A stretch of 64,000 nucleotides of DNA. Source: Gammaproteobacteria bacterium. GTDB lineage: Bacteria; Pseudomonadota; Gammaproteobacteria; Pseudomonadales; Azotimanducaceae. The translations under genes and the position numbers were made by a program. Within the stretch, counting starts at the first letter, position 1. Every line of letters starts with the position of its first letter. Below the pieces are notes generated by a model. That model saw only the letters and a list, made by a program, of their open reading frames with translations. It made no database searches and had not been told where the DNA came from. Below are positions 8,619 through 18,577 of this stretch, piece by piece. The stretch lies in NCBI GenBank assembly GCA_028821405.1, contig JAPPGK010000024.1:1-64000 (forward strand), read 5' to 3'.

Positions 8619-9938
8619 GTGACAGTCGACAAGCGTTTCAAGCGGCTCGTTCGAGCTCGCGCGGCCCGTAGCGGCGAATCCTACACGGCTGCCTTCTGGC
8701 ACTTCCGCCGACAAGCGGAGGAATCAACCATGAGCAAGACGAACCGCGCCTCATTGGCGGACCTCGGATTCTCCATCGCGATCCCTGATGGCTTGCAGCG
8801 CATCACCCATTCGATGTGGGGTCCCACCTTTCCGGCAATGCACTACAACATCACCAAGGACGGTGGGGCACAAGCGGACTTCGAACTCACCTGCAGCCGG
8901 CAAGCAGCGATCCGACAAACCGGTCGAGCCGCAGCGGAAGCCATAGAGGATGAGCTGGCGCAGGCCTATGCCAAGTTCGCGTATGCCGACACGATGCTCG
9001 GCGGCCAGCAAGCCGTCCGACTCGACTGCACCGATCCTTTCGGGGCACCGGAATACATGCGGCACTACTGCCTCGAACACAACGGACACCTAATGAAGCT
9101 GCGCTTCGTCTCCACCAGCCGTGCTGCCCACGAGCCAATGATCGACGCGATGGCAGGGTCAATTGAACTCACTGACCCCGACACCGAGTGTGCCCTTGGT
9201 GAACTTGCGCTCCCCGACTACGCGCCGGCGTCGTTGGAATGCGTCATCGTCGGTGCGTTGATGGCCCACCAGGCCCGCAAGGAACTGTCGGGACGCCACC
9301 TGCTGACGTCCCTAGTCAGGGGCGACAGCGGGATCGCCGCGTCGATTCTCCGGTCGCTGGGGGTGACCGAAGCGCGTCTTGGTATCGAACCCTGGACGGG
9401 TGATGACGCCGAATCCGATTTCGACATGCGCGAGATACGTGTGCCTCCCGCCGTGTTCTCCCTGTTGACCCACGTCGTACCGCGCTACGCGCGCGAGACG
9501 ATTCGATCCCACCATGTCTTGCTGGGCATCCTCTCGAAGGACAATGCTGCCGGCGGGCGCGAACTGCTTGAGGATCTCGGAGTGGGCCCACACGACTCCC
9601 GTGCCGCCCTTGCCAACCGGATCGGCCAGGAACGCGACACGAGCTGCGCGTTCTGTTCCTTCTGCCGCAAGTCGGAACTCGACGTGACGCATCTCATCCC
9701 GAGCGCGTTCAGCCATATTTGCGACGAGTGCGTCACCGCCTGCGCCAAGATTCTCGACGGTGGTCAACCGCCGTCGGACTCTGTGATGTTGGGTTACTCC
9801 GGTCCCAAGAAGCAGAGCATCTTCACGGGATGCGGGTTTTGCGGTAGTGAATCCGACCTCTTCAGCGCGTCACCGGAGACCCACTTCGTGTGCGCGAGTT
9901 GCGTGAGACGGGTTACCGAGCAGATCCACGGGCCATAG
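8619..9938 (+). CDS. Clp_N-like and ClpX zinc-finger protein without ATPase
   Basis: A 439-residue protein. Residues 1-35 hold the VDKRFKRLVRARAARSGESY motif seen at the start of some Clp-associated proteins. Residues about 40-190 are an unassigned domain. About 215-335 contain two helical repeats like Clp N-domains (GRHLLTSLVRGDSGIAASIL and SHHVLLGILSKDNAAGGREL). A ClpX-type C4 zinc finger follows (CAFCSFCRKS with a later CDEC), then a second Cys cluster (CGFCGS, CASC). No Walker motif is present, so it is not an unfoldase itself. It may bind substrates or adapt them to a Clp protease. GTG start; an internal ATG at 8731 is the alternative. Confidence 0.75.
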   Translation: MTVDKRFKRLVRARAARSGESYTAAFWHFRRQAEESTMSKTNRASLADLGFSIAIPDGLQRITHSMWGPTFPAMHYNITKDGGAQADFELTCSRQAAIRQTGRAAAEAIEDELAQAYAKFAYADTMLGGQQAVRLDCTDPFGAPEYMRHYCLEHNGHLMKLRFVSTSRAAHEPMIDAMAGSIELTDPDTECALGELALPDYAPASLECVIVGALMAHQARKELSGRHLLTSLVRGDSGIAASILRSLGVTEARLGIEPWTGDDAESDFDMREIRVPPAVFSLLTHVVPRYARETIRSHHVLLGILSKDNAAGGRELLEDLGVGPHDSRAALANRIGQERDTSCAFCSFCRKSELDVTHLIPSAFSHICDECVTACAKILDGGQPPSDSVMLGYSGPKKQSIFTGCGFCGSESDLFSASPETHFVCASCVRRVTEQIHGP

Positions 9939-10062
9939 CGGCCCGTCGGTTCGAGATCATCGGCAACATACCCGGATGCCGAGACCATTCCTCGTCCAGG
10001 GCCGGGAAACGCAGCCAGCGACCCCATGGCAGTTGACGTTGAGTGTCCCTAGTTCCCCCCTC

Positions 10063-10256
10063 GTAGCACTCCATGACCTCCGGCAGTTCGACGATCGCGT
10101 GTTCGAATGCCGCGAGATCGTCGCGCTGCTGGCTCGCCAGCGTAATCTGCGCGAAGACGTTGCCCGGATACCCGGCAAGCGACTGATCCACCAAGCCGAC
10201 GTAGCCCCGGATCATGCCCGCGTCCTCGAGTCGCTTGAGACGCCTCAAGCTCGCCG
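10063..10256 (-). pseudogene. Fragment of a second lrp gene
   Basis: The minus strand encodes RRLKRLEDAGMIRGYVGLVD and the following residues up to VELPEVMECY. This is nearly the same protein as the middle of the lrp gene at 1840-2322, and the DNA matches 2007-2201 with scattered mismatches. It lacks the helix-turn-helix start and the C-terminal ligand domain, and runs out of homology abruptly on both sides. The mismatches are mostly silent or conservative, which suggests a diverged paralogue, not a very recent copy, later broken. Confidence 0.85.
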
Positions 10257-10622
10257 TTCTGTTAGTGCCACTGGTTCAGTCGTTGTTGACTTCAAGGATC
10301 GATCCGTCTCTCCCTAGAAACACCACGCGACTAAGACCAACGTGGCGTGACCTGGTTGGAGTATGAGGCAACAGCCTTCACCTGTCCAACTTCTTTGGTT
10401 GGACGGCGCCGGTATCGGCATTCAGGATGACGGGTAGCACCCGTGCAGCCGTACACGACCGACCGGCATACATGAATCGAAGTCCGAGAAGAACGAACGA
10501 CTGCAGCAGAAACGCGAGTTCGCCGGGCGCGGCGAACAACGGACATTGCACGGCGATACTGACCGCCACGCCAAGGCGAGCCGTTTGGTCTCGTCCCTAA
10601 TAGGCATCCCACCCAACGCCAG
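10257..10622. other. Degenerate stretch, no gene recognised
   Basis: This stretch lies between the lrp fragment and the second structured repeat. A hydrophobic 63-codon frame on the minus strand (10378-10569) has no supporting start signal or family resemblance. It looks like decayed sequence. Confidence 0.4.
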
Positions 10623-10794
10623 CGCTTGACATCGTCTCGGGCCCAAGCTGAGACCGGACTCGGCGGTTCCGCGCCGACCTCGATCCGTCCTCCCCGGCGG
10701 GACCGAGCGACGGGACCGAGCCAAGAGTCAAGGGAACTCGGTTCCTCGAAGCGATGATCACGGCAACCCGAAGGACAAGCGATTGCTGGGGATC
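10623..10794. repeat. Structured repeat, copy 2
   Basis: A diverged direct copy of 8429-8594. Hairpin 1 is GCTGAG/CTCGGC (10647-10664), with one G-T pair. Hairpin 2 is TCCGTCCT/GGGACCGA (10684-10706), where a C-G pair of copy 1 has become T-A. Unlike copy 1, no intact gene follows on the plus strand; the next gene is vapC on the other strand. Confidence 0.6.
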
Positions 10795-10965
10795 GACGTG
10801 CGAGGTGGCTTGAGCCCGGATCCCAACACCACGGCGTGGGAATCCACCCCGGTGCCGGTGTCGCGGACCGTCGAAGGCATCGCTGCGGGACAGGACAAGC
10901 TGGAACGGGCCGTAGCGGTAGTGACCGGAAGAAAGGAACCCGATTAGTCGCGGCGCGTATCTTTC

Positions 10966-11358
10966 CTAGACCTCGATGGCCTGGACGCCTCGGTCCATGG
11001 CCAGTCGGCGCAACCTCACGTCGAAGGTCGCGAACGACTCCGCGCCGGTCTCGACGGCAGAGGAAAGGTGAAGTGCGTCAGCGAAGTCGATGCCCTGCTC
11101 GTACCATGACAGGGCGCGTGCAACGCGCCCAGTAGCCTCCGCCGTGACGTTCGGAAGACCCAGCAGGCGGCGTAGTCCGCGCAACACGGAATCGCGCCCC
11201 AACGCGTACACGCTGCGCAGAACCCATTCGGTCTCGAGAAGCACTGTCAGCGGGACAAACACGGCGTTGTCCTCTAGCAAACCTGCAGCACGGCGGGACT
11301 GGTCCGGGTCGTCGTCGGCCAGCAGGCGTACAACGACATTGGTGTCGAGCGCGATCAC
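10966..11358 (-). CDS. vapC: VapC-type PIN-domain toxin
   Basis: A 130-residue PIN ribonuclease. The acidic residues expected of the active site are visible: IALDTNVVVRLL (Asp), VLLETEWVLR (Glu), DFADALHLSS (Asp) and FATFDVRLRR (Asp). I start it at the GTG at 11356-11358, which overlaps the antitoxin stop as GTGA. Family toxins cleave tRNA or rRNA when freed from the antitoxin. It forms a module with the AbrB-type antitoxin gene directly upstream, and the two are probably co-transcribed and autoregulated. Confidence 0.93.
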   Translation of the reverse strand: MIALDTNVVVRLLADDDPDQSRRAAGLLEDNAVFVPLTVLLETEWVLRSVYALGRDSVLRGLRRLLGLPNVTAEATGRVARALSWYEQGIDFADALHLSSAVETGAESFATFDVRLRRLAMDRGVQAIEV

Positions 11359-11612
11359 GGCTCGTCGGCATATCCAGGCGGTACGGCATTCTGCATGTCG
11401 CGGAGCGTGCGCCTTGGTCCGGCGTATCCGACACATCCAATCACCTCCTCAAGTCTGGTCTCCCTGAACGCCGGAACAGGACGTAGCAGCAAGCCCCTGG
11501 ATGTGTCTTCCGCCTCGAACTCGACGCCTGGCTCCCATGCTCGAGCAACGCGGATGGCCTGCGGTATCACGACCTGCCCCTTGCTCGACATTCTGGTTCG
11601 CATTTCGACCAC
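11355..11612 (-). CDS. vapB: AbrB/MazE-type antitoxin of VapBC
   Basis: An 85-residue antitoxin. The N-terminal SpoVT-AbrB swapped-hairpin domain reads MRTRMSSKGQVVIPQAIR. The C-terminal 35 residues, rich in Arg, Pro and acidic residues, would wrap the toxin (TLRDMQNAVPPGYADEP). It precedes and overlaps the PIN toxin gene. The product should neutralise the toxin and repress the operon promoter. An ATG at 11600 (MRTRMSSKG) is an alternative start four codons in. Confidence 0.9.
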   Translation of the reverse strand: MVEMRTRMSSKGQVVIPQAIRVARAWEPGVEFEAEDTSRGLLLRPVPAFRETRLEEVIGCVGYAGPRRTLRDMQNAVPPGYADEP

Positions 11613-11751
11613 ACCGAAGTAAGACCCAGGTAAGAATCTAACGTGGCCAGATCGATCGAGTCAACACATTTCCGCTGACATGCAATGCAGTTCAGCAACG
11701 CCGGTGGCATCCTAGACTTGGGACTCGGCACCCGAAACGCGTTCGGTCGCC

Positions 11752-12213
11752 CTATTCGTCATTGGCGCTTCCGCGCTGCATATGCGTTTCGACCCGCGCG
11801 ACCCGTTCCCGCACCCCGGAAATGTCCTCTCGGATACTCGCGTGTTCGGCGTGCATCTCCTGCCGGATGCTCGCGTGTTCGGCGTGCATCTCCTGCCGGA
11901 TGCTCGCGAACCCCGCGTGCATTTCTCCGCGCAGGGTGTGAATCTCCGTCAACAAATCGGTCTGCAGCCGCTCCATCGCGACGCGAACATCGCCGACCTG
12001 CTCGTAGAGGAGGCCGAATCCGCCGAGAACGGCCGCAAGCGCAAAGGTCCCCAGCCACTTGAATAGCCGGAACTCGCTCGCCGTTACGTAGTCGTTGCCG
12101 GGACGGTCGCCTACCGAGGATTCCAGTGCGTCCACGCGCGCAACCAACGGTTGGACCACCAAGTCCAACTCGTCCCGGATCATTCCTAGTGTAGGGTTCG
12201 CCGTAGCCGCCAT
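11752..12213 (-). CDS. Small membrane-anchored coiled-coil protein
   Basis: A 153-residue protein of unknown function. Residues about 1-50 are helical (LVARVDALESSVGDR). One membrane span follows (WLGTFALAAVLGGFGLLY), then a long coiled coil with 11-residue repeats (ASIRQEMHAEH twice, plus diverged units). An 11-residue period gives a hendecad, nearly straight coiled coil. Similar small proteins with a span and a coiled coil are common near toxin-antitoxin and island genes, but no function is known to me. The repeat is also visible in the DNA as a 33-bp period. Confidence 0.7.
   Translation of the reverse strand: MAATANPTLGMIRDELDLVVQPLVARVDALESSVGDRPGNDYVTASEFRLFKWLGTFALAAVLGGFGLLYEQVGDVRVAMERLQTDLLTEIHTLRGEMHAGFASIRQEMHAEHASIRQEMHAEHASIREDISGVRERVARVETHMQRGSANDE
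11831..11929. repeat. 33-bp tandem repeat in the coiled-coil gene
   Basis: Three units lie at 11831-11863, 11864-11896 and 11897-11929. The first two differ at one base; the third is diverged. Each unit encodes 11 residues of the coiled coil, so copy number can change without breaking the frame. Confidence 0.85.
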
Positions 12214-12368
12214 CGGTTTGCGACCGTCCCGCCAATCAGTCCACTTTGCGCTTCGCGACAGGCGTGCGCAACGGTCAACCGCTGATAACTGGCATGTTTT
12301 TCAACGATTTCTGCGTTTTGATATTTCGGTGATGTCACCGTCCGCGGGCTTCGGGACGCGGTGGGCGT

Positions 12369-13880
12369 TCAGGGCAACTCCGTCGCACCCGAGAGGAACC
12401 GGTCGATCTCCCTGGCGGCTTCGCGTCCCTCGTTGATCGCGCGCACCACCAGCGACTGGCCGCTGCGGCAGTCGCCGGCCGCGAACACCTTGGGATTGCT
12501 GGTCCGGTAGAGACCCTTGTCGGCCAGGTAGTTGGATCGCTGGTCGAGTTCGAGGCCGAGCGGTTCGCTGACGTAGTGCTCCGGGCTCCGGAATCCCATC
12601 GCCAGCAGCACCAGATCCGCGTCGTAGCTGCGTTCCGTGCCCTCAACCTTCTGGAACTTCTCGTCGTACTCCGCCGCCGTCAACGACTTCACGCGATCGT
12701 TGCCGTCGCCGTGGAACTCCACCGCGGAGGTGCGGTATTCGCGCGGGTCTCGGTTGAACTTGGCGGCCGCCTCCTCGTGGCCGTAGTCGACGCGATAGAT
12801 GAACGGCCAGGTCGGCCACGGATTGCCGTGCGCGCGTTCGACCGGCGGATCGGGCACGATCTCGAAGTTGGTCAGCGTCTTGCAACCGTGGCGCATGGCG
12901 GTGCCGATGCAGTCGGTGCCGGTGTCGCCGCCGCCGATCACGATGACGTTCTTGTCCTTCGCGTCGATGAAGGCGCCGTCCGCGTGTCTGCTGTCGAGCA
13001 AGCTCTTGGTGTTGGCGTGGAGGAACTCCATGGCGAAATGCACCCCATCGAGTTCGCGGCCCGGAATGGGGAGGTTGTTGGGCACGGTGGCACCGGTCGC
13101 CAGGAGCAGCGCGTCCGCCTCGTCGAGTATTGCGGTGACCGACAGGGTGCCGTTTGCGCCGTCGCCGATGTCGGCGTCGGTGACGAACCGGACACCCTCC
13201 TCCCGCATCAGGCCGATGCGCCGCTCGACGATGCCCTTGTCGAGTTTCATGTTCGGAATGCCGTACATCAGGAGTCCGCCGACCCGATCCGCGCGTTCAT
13301 AGACGGTGACGAAATGGCCGACCTTGTTGAGTTGCGCCGCCGCGGCGAGTCCCGCTGGTCCCGAGCCGACCACCGCGACGCGTTTTCCGGTGCGGTCGTC
13401 GGGTGGAACGGGAACCACCCAGCCTTCCTCGAAGCCGCGGTCGATGATGGCCATCTCGATGTTCTTGATGGTGACCGGCGGGTCCGTGATGCCGAGCACG
13501 CACGAGCCCTCGCAAGGCGCCGGGCAGACCCGACCGGTGAACTCGGGGAAATTGTTGGTCTTGTGCAGGCGATCGAGCGCGTCCCGCCACTGGTCCCGGT
13601 AGACGAGGTCGTTCCACTCCGGGATCAGGTTGTGGATCGGGCAGCCGCTGCGGCCGTGGACCATGTCGGGCGACTGGCAGAACGGCACCCCGCAGTCCAT
13701 GCAGCGAGCGGCCTGGGAATTGAGCCGGCCGTGGTCGTGCTCCGTGTAGATCTCGCGGAAGTCGGCGATCCGTTCGACTGCGTTGCGGTAGGGCGCGGCA
13801 TCGCGGGCGTACTCCTTAAAGCCCGTTACTTTGTTTCGAGGGGTACCCCCTCGCGCTCCCGCGCTGAAGGCTCTACCCAC
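12369..13880 (-). CDS. gltD: Glutamate synthase small subunit
   Basis: NADPH-dependent glutamate synthase beta subunit, about 503 residues; it feeds electrons from NADPH through FAD to GltB. The N-terminal cysteines for the [4Fe-4S] clusters are visible ([25 protein letters not shown]). The FAD motif [12 protein letters not shown] and the second dinucleotide motif [10 protein letters not shown] follow. The C-terminal [20 protein letters not shown] is canonical. No ATG fits the N-terminus: the first conserved residues are [11 protein letters not shown], and the nearest in-frame start is a GTG at 13880, which overlaps the end of gltB by 8 bp and adds about 18 unusual residues. Translational coupling with gltB is likely. 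Confidence 0.95.
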   Translation of the reverse strand: MGRAFSAGARGGTPRNKVTGFKEYARDAAPYRNAVERIADFREIYTEHDHGRLNSQAARCMDCGVPFCQSPDMVHGRSGCPIHNLIPEWNDLVYRDQWRDALDRLHKTNNFPEFTGRVCPAPCEGSCVLGITDPPVTIKNIEMAIIDRGFEEGWVVPVPPDDRTGKRVAVVGSGPAGLAAAAQLNKVGHFVTVYERADRVGGLLMYGIPNMKLDKGIVERRIGLMREEGVRFVTDADIGDGANGTLSVTAILDEADALLLATGATVPNNLPIPGRELDGVHFAMEFLHANTKSLLDSRHADGAFIDAKDKNVIVIGGGDTGTDCIGTAMRHGCKTLTNFEIVPDPPVERAHGNPWPTWPFIYRVDYGHEEAAAKFNRDPREYRTSAVEFHGDGNDRVKSLTAAEYDEKFQKVEGTERSYDADLVLLAMGFRSPEHYVSEPLGLELDQRSNYLADKGLYRTSNPKVFAAGDCRSGQSLVVRAINEGREAAREIDRFLSGATELP

Positions 13881-16800
13881 TCGCCACCACCTGCGCCACG
13901 ACAACATCGCGCTCCTGGCGGCGCGCCGCCTTGCGCTCCGCCAGCACGCGCTTGTAGTCACGTGGCATGACCTTCACGAAACGCTCGCGGGCCCGGTCCC
14001 AGTCGTCGAGTACCCGGGCTGCGACCGTCGAGCCTGTGTACCGCCGGTGCTTCTCGACAAGCGAACGCACTTCATCGGTATCGGCGCCCACGACCAATGG
14101 CTCCAGATCGACCATGCCGGGATTGCATTGCCCGGCGAACGAATCGTCCTCGTCCAGCACGTAGGCGATGCCGCCGCTCATGCCCGCGGCGAAGTTGCGC
14201 CCCGTCGGGCCGAGGATGACCACCCGACCTCCGGTCATGTATTCGCAGCCGTGGTCGCCGACGCCTTCGATCACGGCCTGCGCGCCGCTGTTGCGCACGC
14301 AGAACCGCTCCGCCGCGACGCCCCGGAAGAAGCACTCGCCCGACGTCGCGCCGTAGAGCACGACGTTGCCGACCAGGATCTGCTCCTCGGCCTTGAACCG
14401 GCTCGACTTCGGCGGGTAGACGATGAGCCGGCCCCCGGACAGCCCCTTGCCGACGTAGTCGTTGGCATCGCCTTCGACTTCCAGGGTGACACCTTTGGCG
14501 AGCCATGCCCCGAAGCTCTGGCCGGCGCTGCCGGTGAACTTGAAGTGGATCGCGCCGTCGGGAAGCATGCCCGGCCCGACTTCGCGGATGATGTGGTTCG
14601 ACAGCATCCCGCCGACGACACGGTTCACGTTGACGATGGGCAGTTCGCGGTAGACCCGTTCGCCGCGCTCGATCGCCGGCTTGGCGTAGTCGATGAGCTC
14701 GTTGTCGATGGCGTGCTCGAGGCCGTGGTCCTGATCGTGGATGCGATATACGCCAAGGCAGTTCTCGGGTTTGGTAGCGGGTTCGAGAATGGCCGAGAAG
14801 TCGAGACCCTTCGCCTTCCAATGCTCGAGGGCGGCTTCCACCTTGAGGGCGTCGACCCGGCCGATCATGTCGTTGACCGTGCGGAAGCCGAGTTTCGCCA
14901 TGATGAGGCGCAGTTCCTCGGCGATCATGAAGAAATAGTTGACCACGTGCTCCGGGGCACCCGTGAACTTCTTGCGCAGATCCGGATCCTGCGTCGCGAC
15001 TCCCACGGGACAGGTATTGAGGTGGCATTTGCGCATCATGATGCAGCCCATGGCCACCAACGGGGCGGTCGCGAAACCGAACTCCTCCGCGCCCAGCAGG
15101 GCGGCGATGGCGACGTCGCGACCGGTCTTCAACTGGCCGTCGGTCTGCAGCACGACGCGGGAGCGGAGATTGTTCATCACCAGCGTCTGGTGGGTCTCCG
15201 CGATGCCGAGCTCCCAGGGCACGCCGGCGTGCTTGATCGACGTCAACGGCGATGCGCCCGTGCCGCCGGTGTCTCCCGCGATCACCAGGTGGTCGGTGCG
15301 GGCCTTGACGACGCCCGCCGCCACCGTGCCGACCCCGATCTCCGCCCCCAGCTTCACGCTGATGCGCGCCTCGGGGTTGCCGTTCTTCAAATCGTGGATG
15401 AGTTGCGCGATGTCCTCGATGGAATAGATGTCGTGGTGCGGCGGCGGGCTGATGAGCCCCACGCCGGGCGTCGAGTGGCGGATCCGGGCGATGTAGTCGT
15501 CCACCTTGCGGCCCGGCAGTTCGCCGCCCTCCCCAGGCTTCGCGCCCTGGACGATCTTGATCTGCAGTTCGTCTGCGTTGGTCAGGTAGTTGACCGTGAC
15601 CCCGAACCGGCCGCTCGCCACCTGTTTGATGGCTGAGCGTTTCGAGTCGCCGTTGGCGAGTGGAATGAACCGCTCGTCGTCCTCGCCGCCCTCGCCCGTG
15701 TTCGACTTGCCGCCGATCCGGTTCATGGCGATGGCGAGGCTCTCGTGGGCTTCCTTGGAGATGGAACCGAAACTCATGGCCCCGGTGGCGAAGCGTTTGA
15801 CGATCTCCGATGCGCCTTCGACGTCGTCGAGCGGAACCTCGCCGCCATTGGCCCCCTCGTTGAAGGTCAGGAGTCCGCGCAAGGTCGACCGCTTGGTGCT
15901 CTCCTCGTTGGCCTGTCTTGCGAACCGCCAGTAGGCCTCTTGGTCATCGCCCCTCGCGGCCACCTGCAGGTTGGCGATGGACTCGGGATCCCACATGTGG
16001 GTGTCGCCATGGCGGCGCCAATGGAAGTCGCCCGGATTCGGCAGCACCGGCAGCGACACCACGTCACGCGGCGGGTATCCGAAAGCGTGCCGGCGCTGAA
16101 TCTCTTCGGCGAGCACGTCGAAGCCGACCCCCTTGACCCGGCTGGCGGTGCCCTTGAAGCAGCGCTCCACGACATCCTCGGCGAGCCCCACCGCTTCGAA
16201 GATCTGCGCGCCCTTGTAGGACTGCAGGGTCGAGATACCCATCTTCGCCATCACCTTCAGCATGCCCTTGGAAACGCCCTTCCGGTATCCCTCGACGACG
16301 TCCGCGTCGTTCGAGACATGGTCCGCCTCGGCCAGGTAGCCGTTACGGCGCGCGTCCCAAAGCGCCTCGAAGGCGAGATACGGGTTGATGGCGTCGGCGC
16401 CGAAACCGATCAGCAGGCAATGGTGGTGGACTTCCCGGGCCTCGCCGGTTTCCACCACGAGCCCGACCCTCGTGCGGGCCAAGGTCCGCACCAGGTGATG
16501 GTGCACCGCACCCGTCGCCGCCAAGGCGCTGATCGGCACGTTGTCGGGCCCGATCGCCCGGTCGCTCAAGACGATGAGTTCGATGCCGTCGTCGATGGCT
16601 GCGCTGGCTTCGGCACAGATGCGGTCGAAGGCGGCATGCAATCCGGCTTCCCCCGAGTCCCTTGGAAAGGTGATGTCGATGGTGCGCGACCGCCACCCCC
16701 GGTGTCGGATGTTCTTGATGGCCGCCAGCTCGTCGTTCGAGAGTATCGGGTGCGCCACGCGCAACCGGTGCGCGTGTTCCTCGGTTACGTCGAGCAGGTT

Positions 16801-18474
16801 GCGCTCCGGTCCGATGGCGCATTCGAGCGCCATGATGACTTCCTCGCGGATGGAGTCGATGGCCGGATTGGTGACCTGCGCGAACAGTTGCTTGAAGTAG
16901 TCGTAGAGCATGCGCGGCTTGTCGGACATCACCGCGAGCGCGCTGTCGTTGCCCATCGAGCCCAAGGGGTCGCGCAGTTCGGTCACCAACGGCAAGAGCA
17001 TGAACTGCATGGTCTCCGCCGTGTAGCCGAAGGCCTGCATGCGCGGCAGCAAGGTGGACTTGTCGAACCCGGCGGGCGCCGCGGCCGGCAGGTCGTCCAA
17101 CTCGACGCGCTGGCGCGCGAGCCACTCCCCGTAGGGCCGGCGGCGGGCCCACTCGGACTTGATCTCCTCGTCGGGGATCAAGCGACCCGCGTCGAAGTCG
17201 ATCAGGAAGATCTTGCCCGGCTGCAGGCGGCCCTTGGCGACCACCTTGGCGGGATCGACGGTAACGACCCCCACCTCGGAGGCCATGATGCACTTGTGGT
17301 CTTCGGTGACGTAGTAGCGCGAAGGCCGAAGCCCGTTGCGGTCAAGGACGGCGCCGATGTAGGTGCCGTCGGTGAAGGCGATGGACGCCGGGCCGTCCCA
17401 GGGTTCCATCAGGCAGGCGTTGTACTCGTAGAACGCCCGCTTGGCCGGGTCCATCGTCGGGTGCTGCTGCCAGGCTTCCGGGATCATCATGAGCACCGCT
17501 TCCTGGAGCGTGCGCCCGGTCATCAGCAGGAATTCCAGGACATTGTCGAAGGTTCCCGAGTCGGAACAGTCGGGTTCGACCACCGGGAACAGCTTGTTGA
17601 GGTCGTCGCCGAAGAGGTCGCTCTTCACCACGCCCTGGCGCGCGTTCATCCAGTTCTTGTTGCCGAGAAGCGTGTTGATCTCGCCGTTGTGGCTCATGAA
17701 ACGGTTCGGCTGCGCGCGGTCCCAGGACGGGAAGGTGTTGGTGGAGAACCGCGAGTGCACCATGGCGAGGTGCGATTCGTAGTCCTCGTCCTCGAGATCC
17801 GGATAGAACGGGAACAACTGGTGCGGGGTCAGCATGCCCTTGTAGACCATCACCTTGGCGGACAGGCTGACGAAGAACAGCAGCCCCCGCTCGGTCAGGG
17901 TCTCGTCGGTGCGCAACCGGTGGGTCGCGGCCTTGCGGATGAGGTAGAGCTTGCGTTCGAGCGCATCGCCTTCGAGATCGCTGCCGATGAACAGTTGCGC
18001 CATCGCCGGCATCGACGCCCGCGCCGCGTTGCCGATGTCCGCCGCGTCGGGGCGCGTCGGAACGAGCCGCCAGCCCAACAGTCGCTGCCCCGCCCTGGCG
18101 ATCTCCTCCTCGATCACCGCCTTGCAACGCACCCGCTCGCCTTCGATCCTCGGCAGGAAGACGATGCCGGCACCGTAGTGGCCCGGTCCGGGCAGGTCGA
18201 TGCCGAGGTCACGCTTCGCGGCCTTGGCCAGGAACCTGTGAGGTAGTCCGGTCAGGATGCCGGCGCCGTCGCCGGTGTTCTTCTCGTAGCCGAGGCCGCC
18301 CCGGTGCACCATGCAGCAGTTCATGTGACCGGCCGAATCGATGATCTCCCGGCTGGCCCGACCCTTGATGTCGCATATGAAGCCGACACCGCAGGAGTCC
18401 TTCTCCTGCGCCGGATCGTAGAGCCCCCGCCGCTGCGGCAGGCCGAGGGTCAATTGTCGGTCGAGTTCGGACAT
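13873..18474 (-). CDS. gltB: Glutamate synthase large subunit
   Basis: A 1533-residue glutamate synthase alpha subunit, which makes two glutamates from glutamine and 2-oxoglutarate. The class II amidotransferase domain begins at Cys28 ([13 protein letters not shown]), so a 27-residue propeptide should be removed. The FMN-binding synthase domain shows [31 protein letters not shown] and [19 protein letters not shown]. The [3Fe-4S] cluster cysteines are in [15 protein letters not shown]. The C-terminal beta-helix follows to the end. It is first in the operon, with gltD downstream and overlapping. Full length, with no sign of decay. Confidence 0.98.
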   Translation of the reverse strand: MSELDRQLTLGLPQRRGLYDPAQEKDSCGVGFICDIKGRASREIIDSAGHMNCCMVHRGGLGYEKNTGDGAGILTGLPHRFLAKAAKRDLGIDLPGPGHYGAGIVFLPRIEGERVRCKAVIEEEIARAGQRLLGWRLVPTRPDAADIGNAARASMPAMAQLFIGSDLEGDALERKLYLIRKAATHRLRTDETLTERGLLFFVSLSAKVMVYKGMLTPHQLFPFYPDLEDEDYESHLAMVHSRFSTNTFPSWDRAQPNRFMSHNGEINTLLGNKNWMNARQGVVKSDLFGDDLNKLFPVVEPDCSDSGTFDNVLEFLLMTGRTLQEAVLMMIPEAWQQHPTMDPAKRAFYEYNACLMEPWDGPASIAFTDGTYIGAVLDRNGLRPSRYYVTEDHKCIMASEVGVVTVDPAKVVAKGRLQPGKIFLIDFDAGRLIPDEEIKSEWARRRPYGEWLARQRVELDDLPAAAPAGFDKSTLLPRMQAFGYTAETMQFMLLPLVTELRDPLGSMGNDSALAVMSDKPRMLYDYFKQLFAQVTNPAIDSIREEVIMALECAIGPERNLLDVTEEHAHRLRVAHPILSNDELAAIKNIRHRGWRSRTIDITFPRDSGEAGLHAAFDRICAEASAAIDDGIELIVLSDRAIGPDNVPISALAATGAVHHHLVRTLARTRVGLVVETGEAREVHHHCLLIGFGADAINPYLAFEALWDARRNGYLAEADHVSNDADVVEGYRKGVSKGMLKVMAKMGISTLQSYKGAQIFEAVGLAEDVVERCFKGTASRVKGVGFDVLAEEIQRRHAFGYPPRDVVSLPVLPNPGDFHWRRHGDTHMWDPESIANLQVAARGDDQEAYWRFARQANEESTKRSTLRGLLTFNEGANGGEVPLDDVEGASEIVKRFATGAMSFGSISKEAHESLAIAMNRIGGKSNTGEGGEDDERFIPLANGDSKRSAIKQVASGRFGVTVNYLTNADELQIKIVQGAKPGEGGELPGRKVDDYIARIRHSTPGVGLISPPPHHDIYSIEDIAQLIHDLKNGNPEARISVKLGAEIGVGTVAAGVVKARTDHLVIAGDTGGTGASPLTSIKHAGVPWELGIAETHQTLVMNNLRSRVVLQTDGQLKTGRDVAIAALLGAEEFGFATAPLVAMGCIMMRKCHLNTCPVGVATQDPDLRKKFTGAPEHVVNYFFMIAEELRLIMAKLGFRTVNDMIGRVDALKVEAALEHWKAKGLDFSAILEPATKPENCLGVYRIHDQDHGLEHAIDNELIDYAKPAIERGERVYRELPIVNVNRVVGGMLSNHIIREVGPGMLPDGAIHFKFTGSAGQSFGAWLAKGVTLEVEGDANDYVGKGLSGGRLIVYPPKSSRFKAEEQILVGNVVLYGATSGECFFRGVAAERFCVRNSGAQAVIEGVGDHGCEYMTGGRVVILGPTGRNFAAGMSGGIAYVLDEDDSFAGQCNPGMVDLEPLVVGADTDEVRSLVEKHRRYTGSTVAARVLDDWDRARERFVKVMPRDYKRVLAERKAARRQERDVVVAQVVASG

Positions 18475-18551
18475 CGTGGTCGTGGCGTCATGCGACCTTG
18501 AAGCATAACCGACCGCGCGGAGGGTTGCTCAAAGACTCCGCCCCATCTTGC

Positions 18552-18557
18552 TTATAC
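18552..18557 (+). promoter_or_regulatory. Candidate -10 element for the TauD gene
   Basis: TATACT lies 20-25 bp before the GTG pair at 18578/18581 in the short gap after the divergent gltB start. No matching -35 at standard spacing was found. Its place argues that translation starts downstream at the GTG and not at the TTG at 18548. Confidence 0.35.
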
Positions 18558-18577
18558 TTCGACCCGGTAACCCACGC

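Noticed and set aside
10378-10569. Hydrophobic 63-codon frame on the minus strand
   Set aside because: No ribosome-binding site, no family resemblance, and it lies in a decayed stretch between repeats.
11831-11929. CRISPR-like short repeats
   Set aside because: The 33-bp units are contiguous without spacers and lie in frame within a coiled-coil gene.
15745-18246. 833-codon open frame on the plus strand opposite gltB
   Set aside because: It is the shadow of the highly GC-rich gltB gene, with no family resemblance of its own. The same holds for other long antisense frames, such as the one at 10-1806.
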